Of a stretch of DNA of 64,000 bases, positions 1 to 11,523 are shown one piece after another (positions within the stretch are counted from its first letter, which is position 1; the number at the start of each line of letters is the position of its first letter). Below the pieces are notes generated by a model. It saw only the letters and a list, made by a program, of their open reading frames with translations, did no database searches and had not been told where the DNA came from. The DNA lies in the NCBI GenBank assembly GCA_944320415.1, contig CALUHJ010000005.1, forward strand, positions 62,001 through 126,000, read 5' to 3'. The translations under genes were made by a program, and so were the position numbers. This DNA is from an uncultured Bacteroidales bacterium. GTDB lineage: Bacteria; Bacteroidota; Bacteroidia; Bacteroidales; P3.

Positions 1-534
1 CAGTTTTTTCCTTATCATTCTCGCCAGAGGACAGTTGAATGTCTGCGAAATGTCCGCAATATGAATCATGGTCGGGTCAAGCCTGTCCCCGCTACCCATT
101 GAACTTACAACCGGGATACCCTTTTCGACACAAGTGGCTATAAGATATACCTTGGGCGAAATGGTGTCTATCGCATCCACTACGTAATCATAACGTTCTC
201 CCTGCAATATTTGTGCGATTTTTTCATCCTTCAGGTATTGCGTTACGGCATTTACGTTCAACCTTGAGTTTATATCCTTTAGCCTTTGCGTCATTATTTC
301 GGTCTTTTCCCTGCCTACCGTGCTCTCAAGGGCGGCAAGTTGTCTGTTGATATTGCTTTCGCTTATTGTGTCATGGTCCACTATTGTAATGTTTCCAATA
401 CCGGCCCTGCACAACATCTCGGCCGCATAGGCCCCTACGCCTCCGAGACCGACAACAAGCACGTTTGACCGTTTCAGTCTCTCAATGCCTTCTTCTCCTA
501 TCAACCATTCGGTACGTGTGAATAAATCTTCCAT
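1..534 (-). CDS. tcdA: tRNA threonylcarbamoyladenosine dehydratase TcdA (3' end cut by window edge)
   Basis: E1-like (ThiF/MoeB fold) enzyme that in the TcdA/CsdL family uses ATP to cyclise t6A37 of tRNA to ct6A. The first 178 residues are visible; E. coli TcdA is about 270 aa, so roughly 90 are off the window. The nucleotide-binding loop GLGGVG is at residues 29-34, the acidic D53 follows, and the adenylation motif NINRQL is at 61-66. The ATG at 534 gives the usual MEDxxxRTE start; an in-frame ATG lies two codons upstream at 540. It is the last visible gene of a murB/unknown/tcdA minus-strand group and is separated from the gene above by a 21-bp-period repeat array. MoeB/HesA is the alternative, but the N-terminal sequence favours TcdA. 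Confidence 0.85.
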   Translation of the reverse strand, partial: MEDLFTRTEWLIGEEGIERLKRSNVLVVGLGGVGAYAAEMLCRAGIGNITIVDHDTISESNINRQLAALESTVGREKTEIMTQRLKDINSRLNVNAVTQYLKDEKIAQILQGERYDYVVDAIDTISPKVYLIATCVEKGIPVVSSMGSGDRLDPTMIHIADISQTFNCPLARMIRKKL

Positions 535-604
535 AAGCATGTACTTCTAAGTATGAACCTCATAATCCGTTTCATTTTCCCATTGCGGGAAAGCATGAAA
601 TTCT

Positions 605-697
605 TTTCAGAAAACAAAAAAATGTCTTCTGAATTCATTTTTTTCTTTTCTGAAAAGAATTTTGCAGAATCAAATTTCATGAAATCACAATCAGGAA
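605..697. repeat. 21-bp-period repeat array, locus A
   Basis: Nine-base cores start at 605 (TTTCAGAAA), 626 (CTTCTGAAT), 647 (TTTCTGAAA), 668 (AATCAAATT) and, weaker, 689 (AATCAGGAA): exact 21-bp steps. The array can also fold: CATGAAATTC... at 594 pairs with ...ATTTCATG ending at 681, with an extra run in the right arm. It fills the gap between two minus-strand genes, reaching the stop codon at 691. Confidence 0.85.
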
Positions 698-1293
698 TTG
701 AGAAACCATTCCGCATATTGGGGCAGTTCTTTCAACGGAATCCAGTCGCTTTCCTGCGGTTTTTCGGGCAGAGGACTCAATTCGAAATAGTCAAGCAGTG
801 TTGCGCAGTCGTATTCGCCCAACAATGCCTCCAGAAGGGAATAAACCGCAACAAGCAATTCCTCATCCTCCTTTTCAAATCTTTTCCAGCCTATCTGCAA
901 TCCAATGTGTTCCGTATCCTGAGGGTTTTCCATGGGTCTGAACCACATGTCCGCCGTCTTCAAACGGTATTTCCCGTGGCTTATCGCCGCATTGTTGCCC
1001 TTGGCAGGCTTGAATGCCGTTATGTCCCAAAAGTCCAATATGGGAGCATTTTCACACAGAGATATCAAATCGTCGAAATAATCCGTGTCTCCGTGAGCGG
1101 TGAAGGTGAGAGTGCGACCCTTTGTGGTTAAGTCCCCCAACTCGAAATCTATTCCTTCGGAATATTGTTTCAGAACCTTGTCCGTTTTTTCCAACAGTTC
1201 ATCCGCCTGCTTCTCTTCGAGAGAATCTATGTCCATAAGAGTGTCGCTGTTCTGTTGGAAGAACTTCCAGAAATCTTCAGCCTGTATCTTCAT
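691..1293 (-). CDS. Uncharacterised 200-aa protein between murB and tcdA
   Basis: Not recognised. A soluble 200-residue protein with no signal peptide or membrane segment. It is rich in acidic and aromatic residues, with a conserved-looking middle (HGKYRLKTADMWFRP, about 106-120) and a helical, leucine-rich C-terminal third. It starts at an ATG at 1293, 13 bp after the end of murB, so it is probably co-transcribed with it. The reading frame is clean and codon use resembles its neighbours. No function can be given from sequence alone. Confidence 0.75.
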   Translation of the reverse strand: MKIQAEDFWKFFQQNSDTLMDIDSLEEKQADELLEKTDKVLKQYSEGIDFELGDLTTKGRTLTFTAHGDTDYFDDLISLCENAPILDFWDITAFKPAKGNNAAISHGKYRLKTADMWFRPMENPQDTEHIGLQIGWKRFEKEDEELLVAVYSLLEALLGEYDCATLLDYFELSPLPEKPQESDWIPLKELPQYAEWFLNS

Positions 1294-1306
1294 TGTCGTT
1301 TATAGT

Positions 1307-2320
1307 TTATTCCACCATGTGTGCCTCTGTCTGCAAATCGACATCGAACCTGTCCTTTACCGTCTGCCGTACCCTGAGGGCGAAATCCGCAATTTGTTTT
1401 CCTGTCGCCCCTCCGTAGTTTACCATTACCAGAGCCTGTTTCTCGTGCATTCCCACATTGCCGAATCTTTTACCTTTCAGTCCGCAGGATTCTATCAGCC
1501 AGGCGGCCGAAAGTTTGTATCCGTTCTGTTCTTCAAAGGCAACAAGGTCTTTGAATTTTGATTTCAGCCTTTCATACTCGTCTTTGTCCACGGTGGGATT
1601 TTTGAAGAATGAACCGGCATTGCCCAATATTTTTGGGTCTGGCAGTTTCGAGTTCCTTATTTCCGTTACGATTTCGCAGATTCTTTCCGGAGTCGGATTC
1701 TTTTCCGGGTTTCGTTCCATATATTCTCTCAATGCCTTGTAGTCTGTGTTAGGCACGAAGTTTTTGTTGAGGGAGAATACTACGGAGTGAATCAATTCCT
1801 GTTTGTTTTCCGATTTCCATCTCGAATTTCTGTAACCGAAACGGCAGTCTTCTTTTTTTGTCTGTATGAATTTCTGTCTGGCCATATCGAAGGACTCCAC
1901 CCATGCAATGCTGTCTTCTGCCTGAGCTCCGTATGCCCCTATGTTCTGAACGGGTGCGGCACCGACCGTGCCGGGTATTGCTGCCAGATTCTCTATTCCG
2001 CAATATCCTCTTTTGCATGCCCATCTTACAAAACCTTCCCAGGATTCTCCTGCCGCAACTCTCACTATTACATTCCTGTCATTTTCTTCCAATGTCTCAA
2101 TTCCTTTGTTGCATATCCTGATTACGGCCCCGCTTATGCGATTGTTTAAAAACACGGTATTGCTTCCTCCTCCGAGTATGTGTGTTTTAGGGTATTGTGC
2201 ATATATTTGTGCCGTTTGGGGCAATTGTTCCTTTGATGTGAATTCAAAATATGCTTCTGCGGTGCAGTCTATGGCGAAGGTGTTGAATGCTTTCAGGTTC
2301 TTTGTCGTCTTTTCCATCAT
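1307..2320 (-). CDS. murB: UDP-N-acetylenolpyruvoylglucosamine reductase MurB
   Basis: FAD enzyme that uses NADPH to reduce UDP-GlcNAc-enolpyruvate to UDP-MurNAc in cytoplasmic peptidoglycan precursor synthesis. The FAD-binding GGGSN is near residues 51-55, the FGYRNSRW segment near 161-168, and the catalytic serine is in GNAGSFFKNP (S237). At 337 aa it fits the long type I (E. coli-like) MurB. The frame can be extended to a TTG at 2338, but that lies almost on the predicted transcription start of the promoter at 2346-2353, so the paired ATGs at 2320 and 2317 are better starts. It leads the murB/unknown/tcdA group. Confidence 0.96.
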   Translation of the reverse strand: MMEKTTKNLKAFNTFAIDCTAEAYFEFTSKEQLPQTAQIYAQYPKTHILGGGSNTVFLNNRISGAVIRICNKGIETLEENDRNVIVRVAAGESWEGFVRWACKRGYCGIENLAAIPGTVGAAPVQNIGAYGAQAEDSIAWVESFDMARQKFIQTKKEDCRFGYRNSRWKSENKQELIHSVVFSLNKNFVPNTDYKALREYMERNPEKNPTPERICEIVTEIRNSKLPDPKILGNAGSFFKNPTVDKDEYERLKSKFKDLVAFEEQNGYKLSAAWLIESCGLKGKRFGNVGMHEKQALVMVNYGGATGKQIADFALRVRQTVKDRFDVDLQTEAHMVE

Positions 2321-2345
2321 ATCCGTTTGTTTGAACAAAACGCTA

Positions 2346-2353
2346 CAAAGATA
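2346..2353 (-). promoter_or_regulatory. Bacteroidota -7 promoter element upstream of murB
   Basis: TATCTTTG on the minus strand matches the TAnnTTTG -7 box. It is about 26 bp before the murB ATG. I see no clear TTTG -33 box at N19. Confidence 0.6.
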
Positions 2354-2460
2354 CGGATAAGTATAGAAAAAACTTTACCTTGCATGCGGAATATATTCCC
2401 GTTTCCTGACGTTTGGGATATTTTTTCGGATAAATTCTTGTCCGTTTGAAATATACTGAT

Positions 2461-2468
2461 TACCTTTG
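2461..2468 (+). promoter_or_regulatory. Bacteroidota -7 promoter element for the hydrolase/MATE-M23 operon
   Basis: TACCTTTG matches TAnnTTTG, with a CTTG about 20 bp upstream (2437-2440) as a possible weak -33 box. It argues for translation from the ATG at 2499 rather than the TTG at 2466, which overlaps the box. Confidence 0.6.
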
Positions 2469-2498
2469 TGGCTTGTTAATTATAGCATAAAAGGGGAC

Positions 2499-3317
2499 AT
2501 GATACACCGCACATTCGATTTCAAGGGCACTACCGTCAATTATCAGGACGAGGGCAGGGGTGATGTCGTGATTGTGTTTTTGCACGGTTTTCTTGAAGAT
2601 TTGCGTGTGTGGGCTCCGTATGTTTATTCCTATATGCGTTCGGTAAGGGTTATTGCGATAGATTTGCTTGGGCATGGAGAGAGCGGCTGTCTTTCCGACA
2701 TACATTCCATGGATGTTCAGGCTGAAATGGTGAAAGCCGTATTGGACAGGGCTAAAGTTTCTTCCTGTGTCATGATTGGTCATTCCATGGGTGGGTATGT
2801 TACTCTTGCTTTCGCTAAGCTTTATCCTAAGTGTCTGAGAGGTTTTTGTCTTTTGAATTCACATGCATTGAATGATGGAGAAGAGGCAAAGGAAAGACGC
2901 AGGAGAACATGTGCTATAATAGCAGAGAACCGTGCGGGATTCATAGTGAAATTCATACCTAATCTGTTTGCGGTAGAGAATCGTGCGGTTTTGTCTGCGG
3001 ATATCAAGGAATTGCAGGAATATGCCTTGTTTACCAAGGCGGAAGGCATGATAGCGGCTCAAAAGGGTATGTTGCTTAGACCTAATTATCTGGACGTGTT
3101 GCAGTCGTCCAAAGTGCCGGTATTGTTCATTGTCGGTAAACATGACAACCGTATATCCTTGGAACCTATGATGGTTCAGTCGTTTATGCCTGAACATTGC
3201 GAAATACTGGCATTGGAACATGCCGGACACATGTGTCATATCGAAGCCAAAGAAATTTTAAAGTTCAGGTTGTTGTCTTTTGCCCAGATGTGTTTTCTCT
3301 TAAAGGGACGTTTGTGA
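2499..3317 (+). CDS. Alpha/beta-fold hydrolase
   Basis: Cytoplasmic alpha/beta hydrolase of 272 aa; substrate unknown. The oxyanion-hole HG is at 29-30, the nucleophile elbow GHSMGG puts the serine at about 96, the acid is probably D in VGKHDNRIS near 215, and the base H is in EHAGHMCH near 240. No signal peptide. The frame opens at a TTG at 2466 inside the promoter, so the ATG at 2499 is used. The stop is 7 bp before the MATE-M23 gene, implying one transcript. It resembles the general esterase/lipase group rather than a named biosynthetic enzyme. Confidence 0.88.
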   Translation: MIHRTFDFKGTTVNYQDEGRGDVVIVFLHGFLEDLRVWAPYVYSYMRSVRVIAIDLLGHGESGCLSDIHSMDVQAEMVKAVLDRAKVSSCVMIGHSMGGYVTLAFAKLYPKCLRGFCLLNSHALNDGEEAKERRRRTCAIIAENRAGFIVKFIPNLFAVENRAVLSADIKELQEYALFTKAEGMIAAQKGMLLRPNYLDVLQSSKVPVLFIVGKHDNRISLEPMMVQSFMPEHCEILALEHAGHMCHIEAKEILKFRLLSFAQMCFLLKGRL

Positions 3318-3324
3318 ATCTGGT

Positions 3325-6300
3325 ATGATGAGGGATTTTACACGGGGAAAGATAGGAAAGAGTATTTTCCTGTTTAGTCTGCCGCTTGTTTTGGGTAATG
3401 TTTTCCAACAGTTGTACACTTTGGTCAACAGTGCTTTTGTAGGTGTTTATCTCGGTGACAAGGCTCTTGCTGCAGTAGGTTCGGTATATCCGATAGTCTT
3501 TTTCCTGGTCTCTCTCGTCATAGGAATAGGTTCGGGCGGCAGTGTGGTCGTTTCGCATTTCTATGGGGCGAAGAAGAATGACGGAATACCACTTGTGATA
3601 AGCACCTTTTATGTTTCTTTCATAATATTGGGATTGGTCGTTTGCGGACTCAGCATATTGTTCGCCCCTTACATTTTTTCCATTTTGAATTTGAATGGGG
3701 ATATTATGCAAGATGCGGTGAAGTATATGAGGATTTACATGATAGGAATGTTTTTCTCCTTCTGTTTCAACAGCATTGCGAGTATCTTGAGGGGATTGGG
3801 AGACAGCAGAACACAGTTGTCATATCTCATATCAGCTAATGTCTTGAACATACTGCTTTCCTATGTTTTCCTTGCGGTGTTTCACCTGGATTTGGTTTCT
3901 ACCGCATGGGCCTCTGTCATATCTCAGTTTGCGGCATTCGTTGCTTTGTTTGTAAATGTCCAGAAAAAAAACGAATATCTCAGGATAAGGAAGAGAACCG
4001 AATACTTCGATAAGGGAATATTCCGGGAAATCGTCAGAATAGGATTGCCGACCGGTGTGCAACAATCCGTCGTCGCGTTGGCTCAGATATTGATTCTCGG
4101 TATTGTGGTACGTTTTGGGACGAATGCCCTTGCGGCTTATTCCGCCGCATCGAGAATAGAGTCAATCGCCCTTTTGGTTGTGTTGAATCTCTCTTCGGCC
4201 TTGACCTCTTTTGTGGGACATAATTTCGGTGCGGGACAAATTCAAAGGGTCAAACAGGGACTTTACGGCTGCATAAAGATAATATTGGCAGTTTCTTTGG
4301 TTACCTTCATACTTTTTTTCTTTTTTGCACAGAACCTTATATCCCTTTTCTCCTCAACGGAGCAAATACTGGAAATAGGAAGCGAGTACCTGAAAGTGTC
4401 GGGTCTGTTTTGGATAATATTCAGTCTGATGTATCTTTTTACGGCTTTTTTCAGAGGAACGGGGCTTACCCTTGTGCCGATGGTGATAAGCGTTTTGACT
4501 CTCTTGTTCATAAGAATACCATTGTCTTATCTGCTTTCGTTCAAATACAACACTTTGGGAATATGGCTTGGAGCTCCCTTGTCGGAAATAATAGGAATAA
4601 GCATATACATTATGTATTATAAAAAATCGAATTGGTCAGGAATCAAGTCCGGCAAATCAGTTGCTCTGTTTGTCTTTGCAGCTTTGACGGTTGCCTTTGG
4701 AAACCTGCGTGCCCAGAATCCATGCAGGGATTTTATATCTCCCCTGAAAATACCCTTGGCAAGCTCAGGGCACTTCGCGGAATTAAGAACCAATCATTTC
4801 CATTCGGGAATAGATCTTAGGACTCAGTCTCGTATCGGACTGCCTGTTGTATGCCCTTATGAAGGAGAGGTATCCAGGATAAAGATTCAGGTTTGGGGTG
4901 GAGGGAAAAACCTTTACATCGACCACACAAACGGATATACCACGGTATATATGCATTTGGACAGATACCATGGGAAAATTGCCGAATATGTAAGGGAATA
5001 TCAATATAGAAATCACTGTTACAGTTTCGACATAACCGTACCCAAAGGGAAATTAAGGCTGAAGCAAGGGGATACGATAGCCTTCAGCGGGAATTCGGGT
5101 TCTTCCGGCGGCCCTCATCTTCATTATGAAATAAGGGAGACGCGTACGCAAAAAACCATAAACCCCGTATTGCTCGGTCTCAAACTGGGTGACGACATCG
5201 CTCCCAAACTATACTCTCTGCGCTTGGTACCTTATGACGACTATTCGGTAATAGAAGGCAGGCATGAGGACAAATTCATCGATTTGACTTCGAAAAATCC
5301 GTTTGCAAACGGTGATACGATATCGGCAGCGGGCAGTCTGTATCTGTGCATTGAGGCATACGACCGCTCGAATGGAAGTACTATGAAAAACGGAGTGTAT
5401 GACACCAAAGTGCTTTTGGACGATACCGTACTGTTCGCTTACAGGAACGATTCCTTTTCATTCGGCGATTCGAGGTATGCAAATGCAGTTGTGGATTATG
5501 CCTATTTCAAGACAAGCGGAAGGCGTATGCTGCAGACTAAACGGTTGCCGAACTGCAGGTTTCCGAATGTCAGGTATTTCAACAACGGAATAATAGACAT
5601 GAACTCCAAGACTGCAAGAAAGGTTGAGGTGATTCTATCCGACGAAAGGGGAAACAGAACGGATTTCACTTTTTATCTGAAGGGCGAACTGCAGAATCCA
5701 AATGTCGCACTGATGAACAGGCTGACCATGTCCAAAACGGAAGAAACCGAAAAAACTTCATCACGTTTTGTAAGATATGTTCCATACGACAAGGTAAGCA
5801 ATTTTTACACTCCTGATTCTAGTCTGATATCCATAAGGGACGGAAGCCTTTATGAAAATCTTGAATTGCGCTATTCCTGTACCGAAGGCGTTTATTCCAA
5901 GGTACACAGGATACATGACAATCTGACTCCGCTACACAAAAGTTTCACCATGAAATTGCGTTACAAGCCGTCGTTGGAGCCTTACAGGAAAAAGGCGCTT
6001 GTGGTTTCGGTGGACGGCAAGGGCAGGATAAGTTCGATAGGAGGGAAACTTGAAGGCAGATATATTGTTGCCAACAGCAGTAACTTCGGAACGTTCCGCA
6101 TAGAAATCGATACGGTGCCTCCCAAGGCCAGGGCAAGGAACTTTGTAAGCGGGAAAAGAATAAGGAAAAACCAGTCTTCGATTCAAATACGCATAAGCGA
6201 CAATCTGTCGGGAGTGGAACGCTATGATGCCTATCTTAACGGCAAATGGATTTTGATGGAATATGACGGCAAGAGTGCAACGATAAGTTGCGATGCAAGG

Positions 6301-6390
6301 AAAATTCCTTCGGGACGAAACAATCTTCGGCTCGAACTTGAGGATGCAAGGGGAAACAAAACGACTGCAAACTTTGTAATAGTCAAATGA
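3325..6390 (+). CDS. MATE family efflux transporter fused to an M23 metallopeptidase
   Basis: One uninterrupted 1021-residue frame. Residues 1 to about 432 are a complete 12-helix MATE (Na+/H+-drug antiporter) protein. At about 445-462 follows a short hydrophobic stretch ending in AFGNLRAQ that looks exactly like a Sec signal peptide. Then comes an M23 (LytM-type) endopeptidase with zinc ligands H493 and D497 (HFHSGIDL) and H598/H600 (GGPHLHYE), and a long C-terminal beta-rich region to 1021. As a 13th helix the hydrophobic stretch would place the peptidase in the periplasm, where it could cut peptidoglycan cross-links. An internal ATG at 4612 (M430) could also start a free secreted M23 protein. 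The gene ends facing thiF across repeat locus B. Either a real fusion or two genes whose separating stop was lost; no frameshift is visible. Confidence 0.88.
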   Translation: MMRDFTRGKIGKSIFLFSLPLVLGNVFQQLYTLVNSAFVGVYLGDKALAAVGSVYPIVFFLVSLVIGIGSGGSVVVSHFYGAKKNDGIPLVISTFYVSFIILGLVVCGLSILFAPYIFSILNLNGDIMQDAVKYMRIYMIGMFFSFCFNSIASILRGLGDSRTQLSYLISANVLNILLSYVFLAVFHLDLVSTAWASVISQFAAFVALFVNVQKKNEYLRIRKRTEYFDKGIFREIVRIGLPTGVQQSVVALAQILILGIVVRFGTNALAAYSAASRIESIALLVVLNLSSALTSFVGHNFGAGQIQRVKQGLYGCIKIILAVSLVTFILFFFFAQNLISLFSSTEQILEIGSEYLKVSGLFWIIFSLMYLFTAFFRGTGLTLVPMVISVLTLLFIRIPLSYLLSFKYNTLGIWLGAPLSEIIGISIYIMYYKKSNWSGIKSGKSVALFVFAALTVAFGNLRAQNPCRDFISPLKIPLASSGHFAELRTNHFHSGIDLRTQSRIGLPVVCPYEGEVSRIKIQVWGGGKNLYIDHTNGYTTVYMHLDRYHGKIAEYVREYQYRNHCYSFDITVPKGKLRLKQGDTIAFSGNSGSSGGPHLHYEIRETRTQKTINPVLLGLKLGDDIAPKLYSLRLVPYDDYSVIEGRHEDKFIDLTSKNPFANGDTISAAGSLYLCIEAYDRSNGSTMKNGVYDTKVLLDDTVLFAYRNDSFSFGDSRYANAVVDYAYFKTSGRRMLQTKRLPNCRFPNVRYFNNGIIDMNSKTARKVEVILSDERGNRTDFTFYLKGELQNPNVALMNRLTMSKTEETEKTSSRFVRYVPYDKVSNFYTPDSSLISIRDGSLYENLELRYSCTEGVYSKVHRIHDNLTPLHKSFTMKLRYKPSLEPYRKKALVVSVDGKGRISSIGGKLEGRYIVANSSNFGTFRIEIDTVPPKARARNFVSGKRIRKNQSSIQIRISDNLSGVERYDAYLNGKWILMEYDGKSATISCDARKIPSGRNNLRLELEDARGNKTTANFVIVK

Positions 6391-6407
6391 CACAGTTGTT
6401 TAATTTG

Positions 6408-6512
6408 AATTTGATTTGCTGAAATCCTTTTCAGAAAAGAAAAAAACGGATTCAGAAAAGGATTTTTTCTTTTCAGAATCCGTTTTTACAGAATCAAATT
6501 CCGTTTTTTACA
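6408..6512. repeat. 21-bp-period repeat array, locus B
   Basis: Cores at 6408 (AATTTGATT), 6429 (TTTCAGAAA), 6450 (ATTCAGAAA), 6471 (TTTCAGAAT) and 6492 (AATCAAATT), each exactly 21 bp apart. The outer cores are reverse complements, and the inner part pairs AAAAACGGATTC with GAATCCGTTTTT, so the locus folds as one long hairpin. It sits between convergent genes and may serve as a two-way terminator. Confidence 0.9.
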
Positions 6513-7221
6513 GGTCAAAAACGGCAAAATCGTTGGTTGACAAGTCCAATGTCAAAAGACGGTTCAACAATGTGTTTCCCATACCGGTTATGTGCTTTAT
6601 TGCTTCGTTTACGCAGATGCTTCCCGCTATTGCCGGCAAAACCCCTATGACGGCATTGTTTTTCACACTGCTGTCTTTGTCGTGCATGTCTTCCGGGAAC
6701 AGATCCCTGTAACTTCGGTCGGACAGCTTGAAGTCAAAAAGGCAAATCTGGGCCGTCATGTCCGATATGGAACAGTAAACGAACGCCTTGCGCAGTTTGA
6801 AACATGTATCGTTGATTAGATAGCGTGTTGCGAAATTGTCGCTTGCGTCCATTACCATGTCGTAGTTGCGTATTATCTCTTCGGCATTGTTCCTGTTCAG
6901 GAAGAAGTCGTAGGTTTGGAAACGGCAGTTGGAATTCAGTTGCATCAGGTTTCCCTTTGCCGTTGAGGCTTTGGGCATTCCTTCCTGAGCTTCCCTGTAT
7001 AGTATTTGCCTTTGAAGATTTGACAGACTTATCCTGTCTCCGTCAATCAAGCCTATCGTGCCTGCCCCTGCCGCCGCAAGATAAAGTCCTTCTATGCTTC
7101 CCAAACCGCCGAGTCCGACAATCAGGACTTTGGAACCTTTAAGTTTTTCCTGACCTTCGATTCCGAAGTCCTGCAATGATATCTGTCTTGCATATCTTGT
7201 CTTTTCCCTGTCCGAAAGCAT
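6508..7221 (-). CDS. thiF: ThiF-like sulfur-carrier adenylyltransferase
   Basis: E1-like enzyme expected to adenylate the C-terminal Gly-Gly of ThiS before sulfur transfer for the thiazole ring. The 237-aa protein has GLGGLGS near residues 37-43, acidic D60, and the SNLQRQ adenylation motif near 67-72. Unusually, the two zinc CxxC pairs are missing: the usual CYRCLFP region reads SYRDLFP and the later CxxxG region reads NNAVIGVLP. It is the last gene of the thiamine operon, 1 bp after thiH, and is followed by repeat locus B. Position fixes the role as ThiF rather than MoeB. Confidence 0.88.
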   Translation of the reverse strand: MLSDREKTRYARQISLQDFGIEGQEKLKGSKVLIVGLGGLGSIEGLYLAAAGAGTIGLIDGDRISLSNLQRQILYREAQEGMPKASTAKGNLMQLNSNCRFQTYDFFLNRNNAEEIIRNYDMVMDASDNFATRYLINDTCFKLRKAFVYCSISDMTAQICLFDFKLSDRSYRDLFPEDMHDKDSSVKNNAVIGVLPAIAGSICVNEAIKHITGMGNTLLNRLLTLDLSTNDFAVFDL

Positions 7222-7222
7222 G

Positions 7223-8338
7223 TCAGTTGAGTATTTTGTCCCAGTCCTTGAATATCACGTCGTATCCCTGAGCTCTTACCATTGCCTCCATTTCTTCTAC
7301 AGAACGGTCGTCGTTTATGTGGAATTGCTCCAGTTCGGTGTTGGGTTTGGAGTATCCTCCCGGGTCTGTCTTAGAACCTGCGCTCATTGAGGTTACGCCC
7401 AGACTTACGAAATGATTTCTCATTTGGGGAGTCTCCCTCGTACTCATTGTTATCTCCACATCGTTGTCAAAGATACGGAAGGCCCATATTGTCTGTGCGA
7501 ATTCCTTTTCATTCATGAAGAAGTCGGCCTGAAAGCCTCCTTCGGCCGGACGCATTCTCGGGAAAGATATGGAGTATTTTGTTTTCCAATAGTTTTTTGT
7601 CATGAACTGAAGATGTAAAGCCAGATAAACCATTTCGGTCCTCCATTCCTCCAAACCTATCAAAGCACCCATTCCAACCCTGTGAATGCCTGCCTGGGCC
7701 AAACGTTCGGGAGTGCCGAGCCGATAGGCGTAATTGCTCTTCATGCCTTTGGGGTGGTAATGTTTGTATCTTTTCTCGTTGAATGTTTCCTGATAGACAT
7801 ATACCGAGTTGGCACCTGCGCGTATAAGTCTTTCGTATTGTTCCACCTTCATTGGGAATACCTCAAGGTTTATTGCCGAAAAATAAGGTCTGCAAAGCTC
7901 TATCGCATGTTCTATGTAATCCACTCCGGCATGGCGAGGGAATTCTCCGGTAAGAAGAAGTACATTGTCGTAACCCATGGATTTTATAACCTTTATTTCC
8001 TGCAATATTTGTTCATCGTCGAGTGTTATGCGCTTTATTGGGTTGTTGTGGTTGAATCCGCAGTATATGCAATGGTTGCTGCATTCGTTCGACAAATAAA
8101 GGGGAATATAGAACTGCATTACCTTGCCGAAACGTTTCTGGGTTATGTTTCTGCTCAATTGAGCCATGGGTTCGAGAAATTTTTCGGCGGCAGGGGAGAT
8201 CAATGCCTTGAAGTCCTCTATGTTGAGCATCGGTTTGGACAAGGCAGACACTACATCCCTTTCCGTTTTGGAGTAGATGCTTTCGGTGACTTTGTCCCAC
8301 TCAAGGTTCTTTATGGTATCATAAAACGTCGTGTTCAT
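7223..8338 (-). CDS. thiH: 2-iminoacetate synthase ThiH
   Basis: Radical-SAM tyrosine lyase that splits tyrosine to dehydroglycine and p-cresol, feeding ThiG in anaerobic thiazole synthesis. The 4Fe-4S/SAM motif CSNHCIYC (CxxxCxxC) is near residues 85-92 of a 371-aa protein, the usual family length. The frame extends to a TTG at 8344; the ATG at 8338 two codons in is preferred. It is 23 bp after thiC and 1 bp before thiF. Its oxygen-sensitive chemistry, in place of glycine oxidase ThiO, fits an anaerobe. Confidence 0.96.
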   Translation of the reverse strand: MNTTFYDTIKNLEWDKVTESIYSKTERDVVSALSKPMLNIEDFKALISPAAEKFLEPMAQLSRNITQKRFGKVMQFYIPLYLSNECSNHCIYCGFNHNNPIKRITLDDEQILQEIKVIKSMGYDNVLLLTGEFPRHAGVDYIEHAIELCRPYFSAINLEVFPMKVEQYERLIRAGANSVYVYQETFNEKRYKHYHPKGMKSNYAYRLGTPERLAQAGIHRVGMGALIGLEEWRTEMVYLALHLQFMTKNYWKTKYSISFPRMRPAEGGFQADFFMNEKEFAQTIWAFRIFDNDVEITMSTRETPQMRNHFVSLGVTSMSAGSKTDPGGYSKPNTELEQFHINDDRSVEEMEAMVRAQGYDVIFKDWDKILN

Positions 8339-8361
8339 CGTCAATGTTTGTTTTTAGATTG

Positions 8362-10852
<2,491 letters not shown>

Positions 10853-10866
10853 AAAATATATGTTTG

Positions 10867-11523
10867 TTATTCGTTAAATATTCCAACTACTCGTCTTGCT
10901 GTATCGGCCGGATGCTCCGAATCAAGTATGAGTGAAGAAACGGCTATACCGTAAAATCCCGCGTTTACAAGACTTTCTATGTCTCTGATTTCTATTCCGC
11001 CTATGGCATATATGGGAAGATTTATATTGTTTGCCCTGCACTGCGACAGAATCTTTTCAGAGGATTCCAAGCCGAGAACAGGACTCAGATTGCTCTTCGT
11101 TCTGGTGAAACGAAATGGTCCCAAGCCTATGTAATCAGCACCTTGTTCGAAGGCAGATGATATATGACGGTATTCGTTTGCGGTTGCACCTGTAATTTGA
11201 CAGGAATTCAGAATACATTTTGCTTCCTTTATCGGCATGTCTTTCAGTCCGAGATGTACTCCGTCCAAGTTCAATTCCCGCACAATTTCTACGTGATCGT
11301 CCAATATAAGTGTCGCATTATAACTATTGCAAATTGTCTGCAATTCTTCAGCGGTCGATTTGATTTCCTCTTTGTCCGCATCCTTCATTCTGAGCTGTAT
11401 CAGTCTTATGCCCGAATCCAAAGCCAGTCTGGCAGAATCCAGATATGTAAAACGCTCGTTTCGATGGGTTATGAAGTAAACCCTCGGCAGACAAATCTTC
11501 TTTTTGTTTTTTTCTAATTCCAT
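10867..11523 (-). CDS. thiE: Thiamine-phosphate synthase ThiE
   Basis: Couples HMP-pyrophosphate and thiazole phosphate to thiamine phosphate. 218 aa with IQLRMKD, the DDHVEIV and DGVHLG segments and the [11 protein letters not shown] loop, then AIGGIE and the GIAVSS phosphate-binding end. Its ATG at 11523 overlaps the end of the preceding ThiE-like gene by 10 bp. Of the two ThiE-fold genes in the operon this is the more complete, so it is the likelier synthase. Confidence 0.9.
   Translation of the reverse strand: MELEKNKKKICLPRVYFITHRNERFTYLDSARLALDSGIRLIQLRMKDADKEEIKSTAEELQTICNSYNATLILDDHVEIVRELNLDGVHLGLKDMPIKEAKCILNSCQITGATANEYRHISSAFEQGADYIGLGPFRFTRTKSNLSPVLGLESSEKILSQCRANNINLPIYAIGGIEIRDIESLVNAGFYGIAVSSLILDSEHPADTARRVVGIFNE

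Noticed and set aside
553..1131. A 192-codon plus-strand open frame starting in repeat locus A
   Set aside because: It is antisense to the 200-aa gene that continues the murB group. Its N-terminal part is just the repeat's open phase, and it has no domain or promoter.
3325..6390. Frameshift artefact as the reason for the MATE-M23 fusion
   Set aside because: Both domains are in the same frame with no overlap of two frames at the joint, so a simple indel cannot explain it; only a lost stop codon could.
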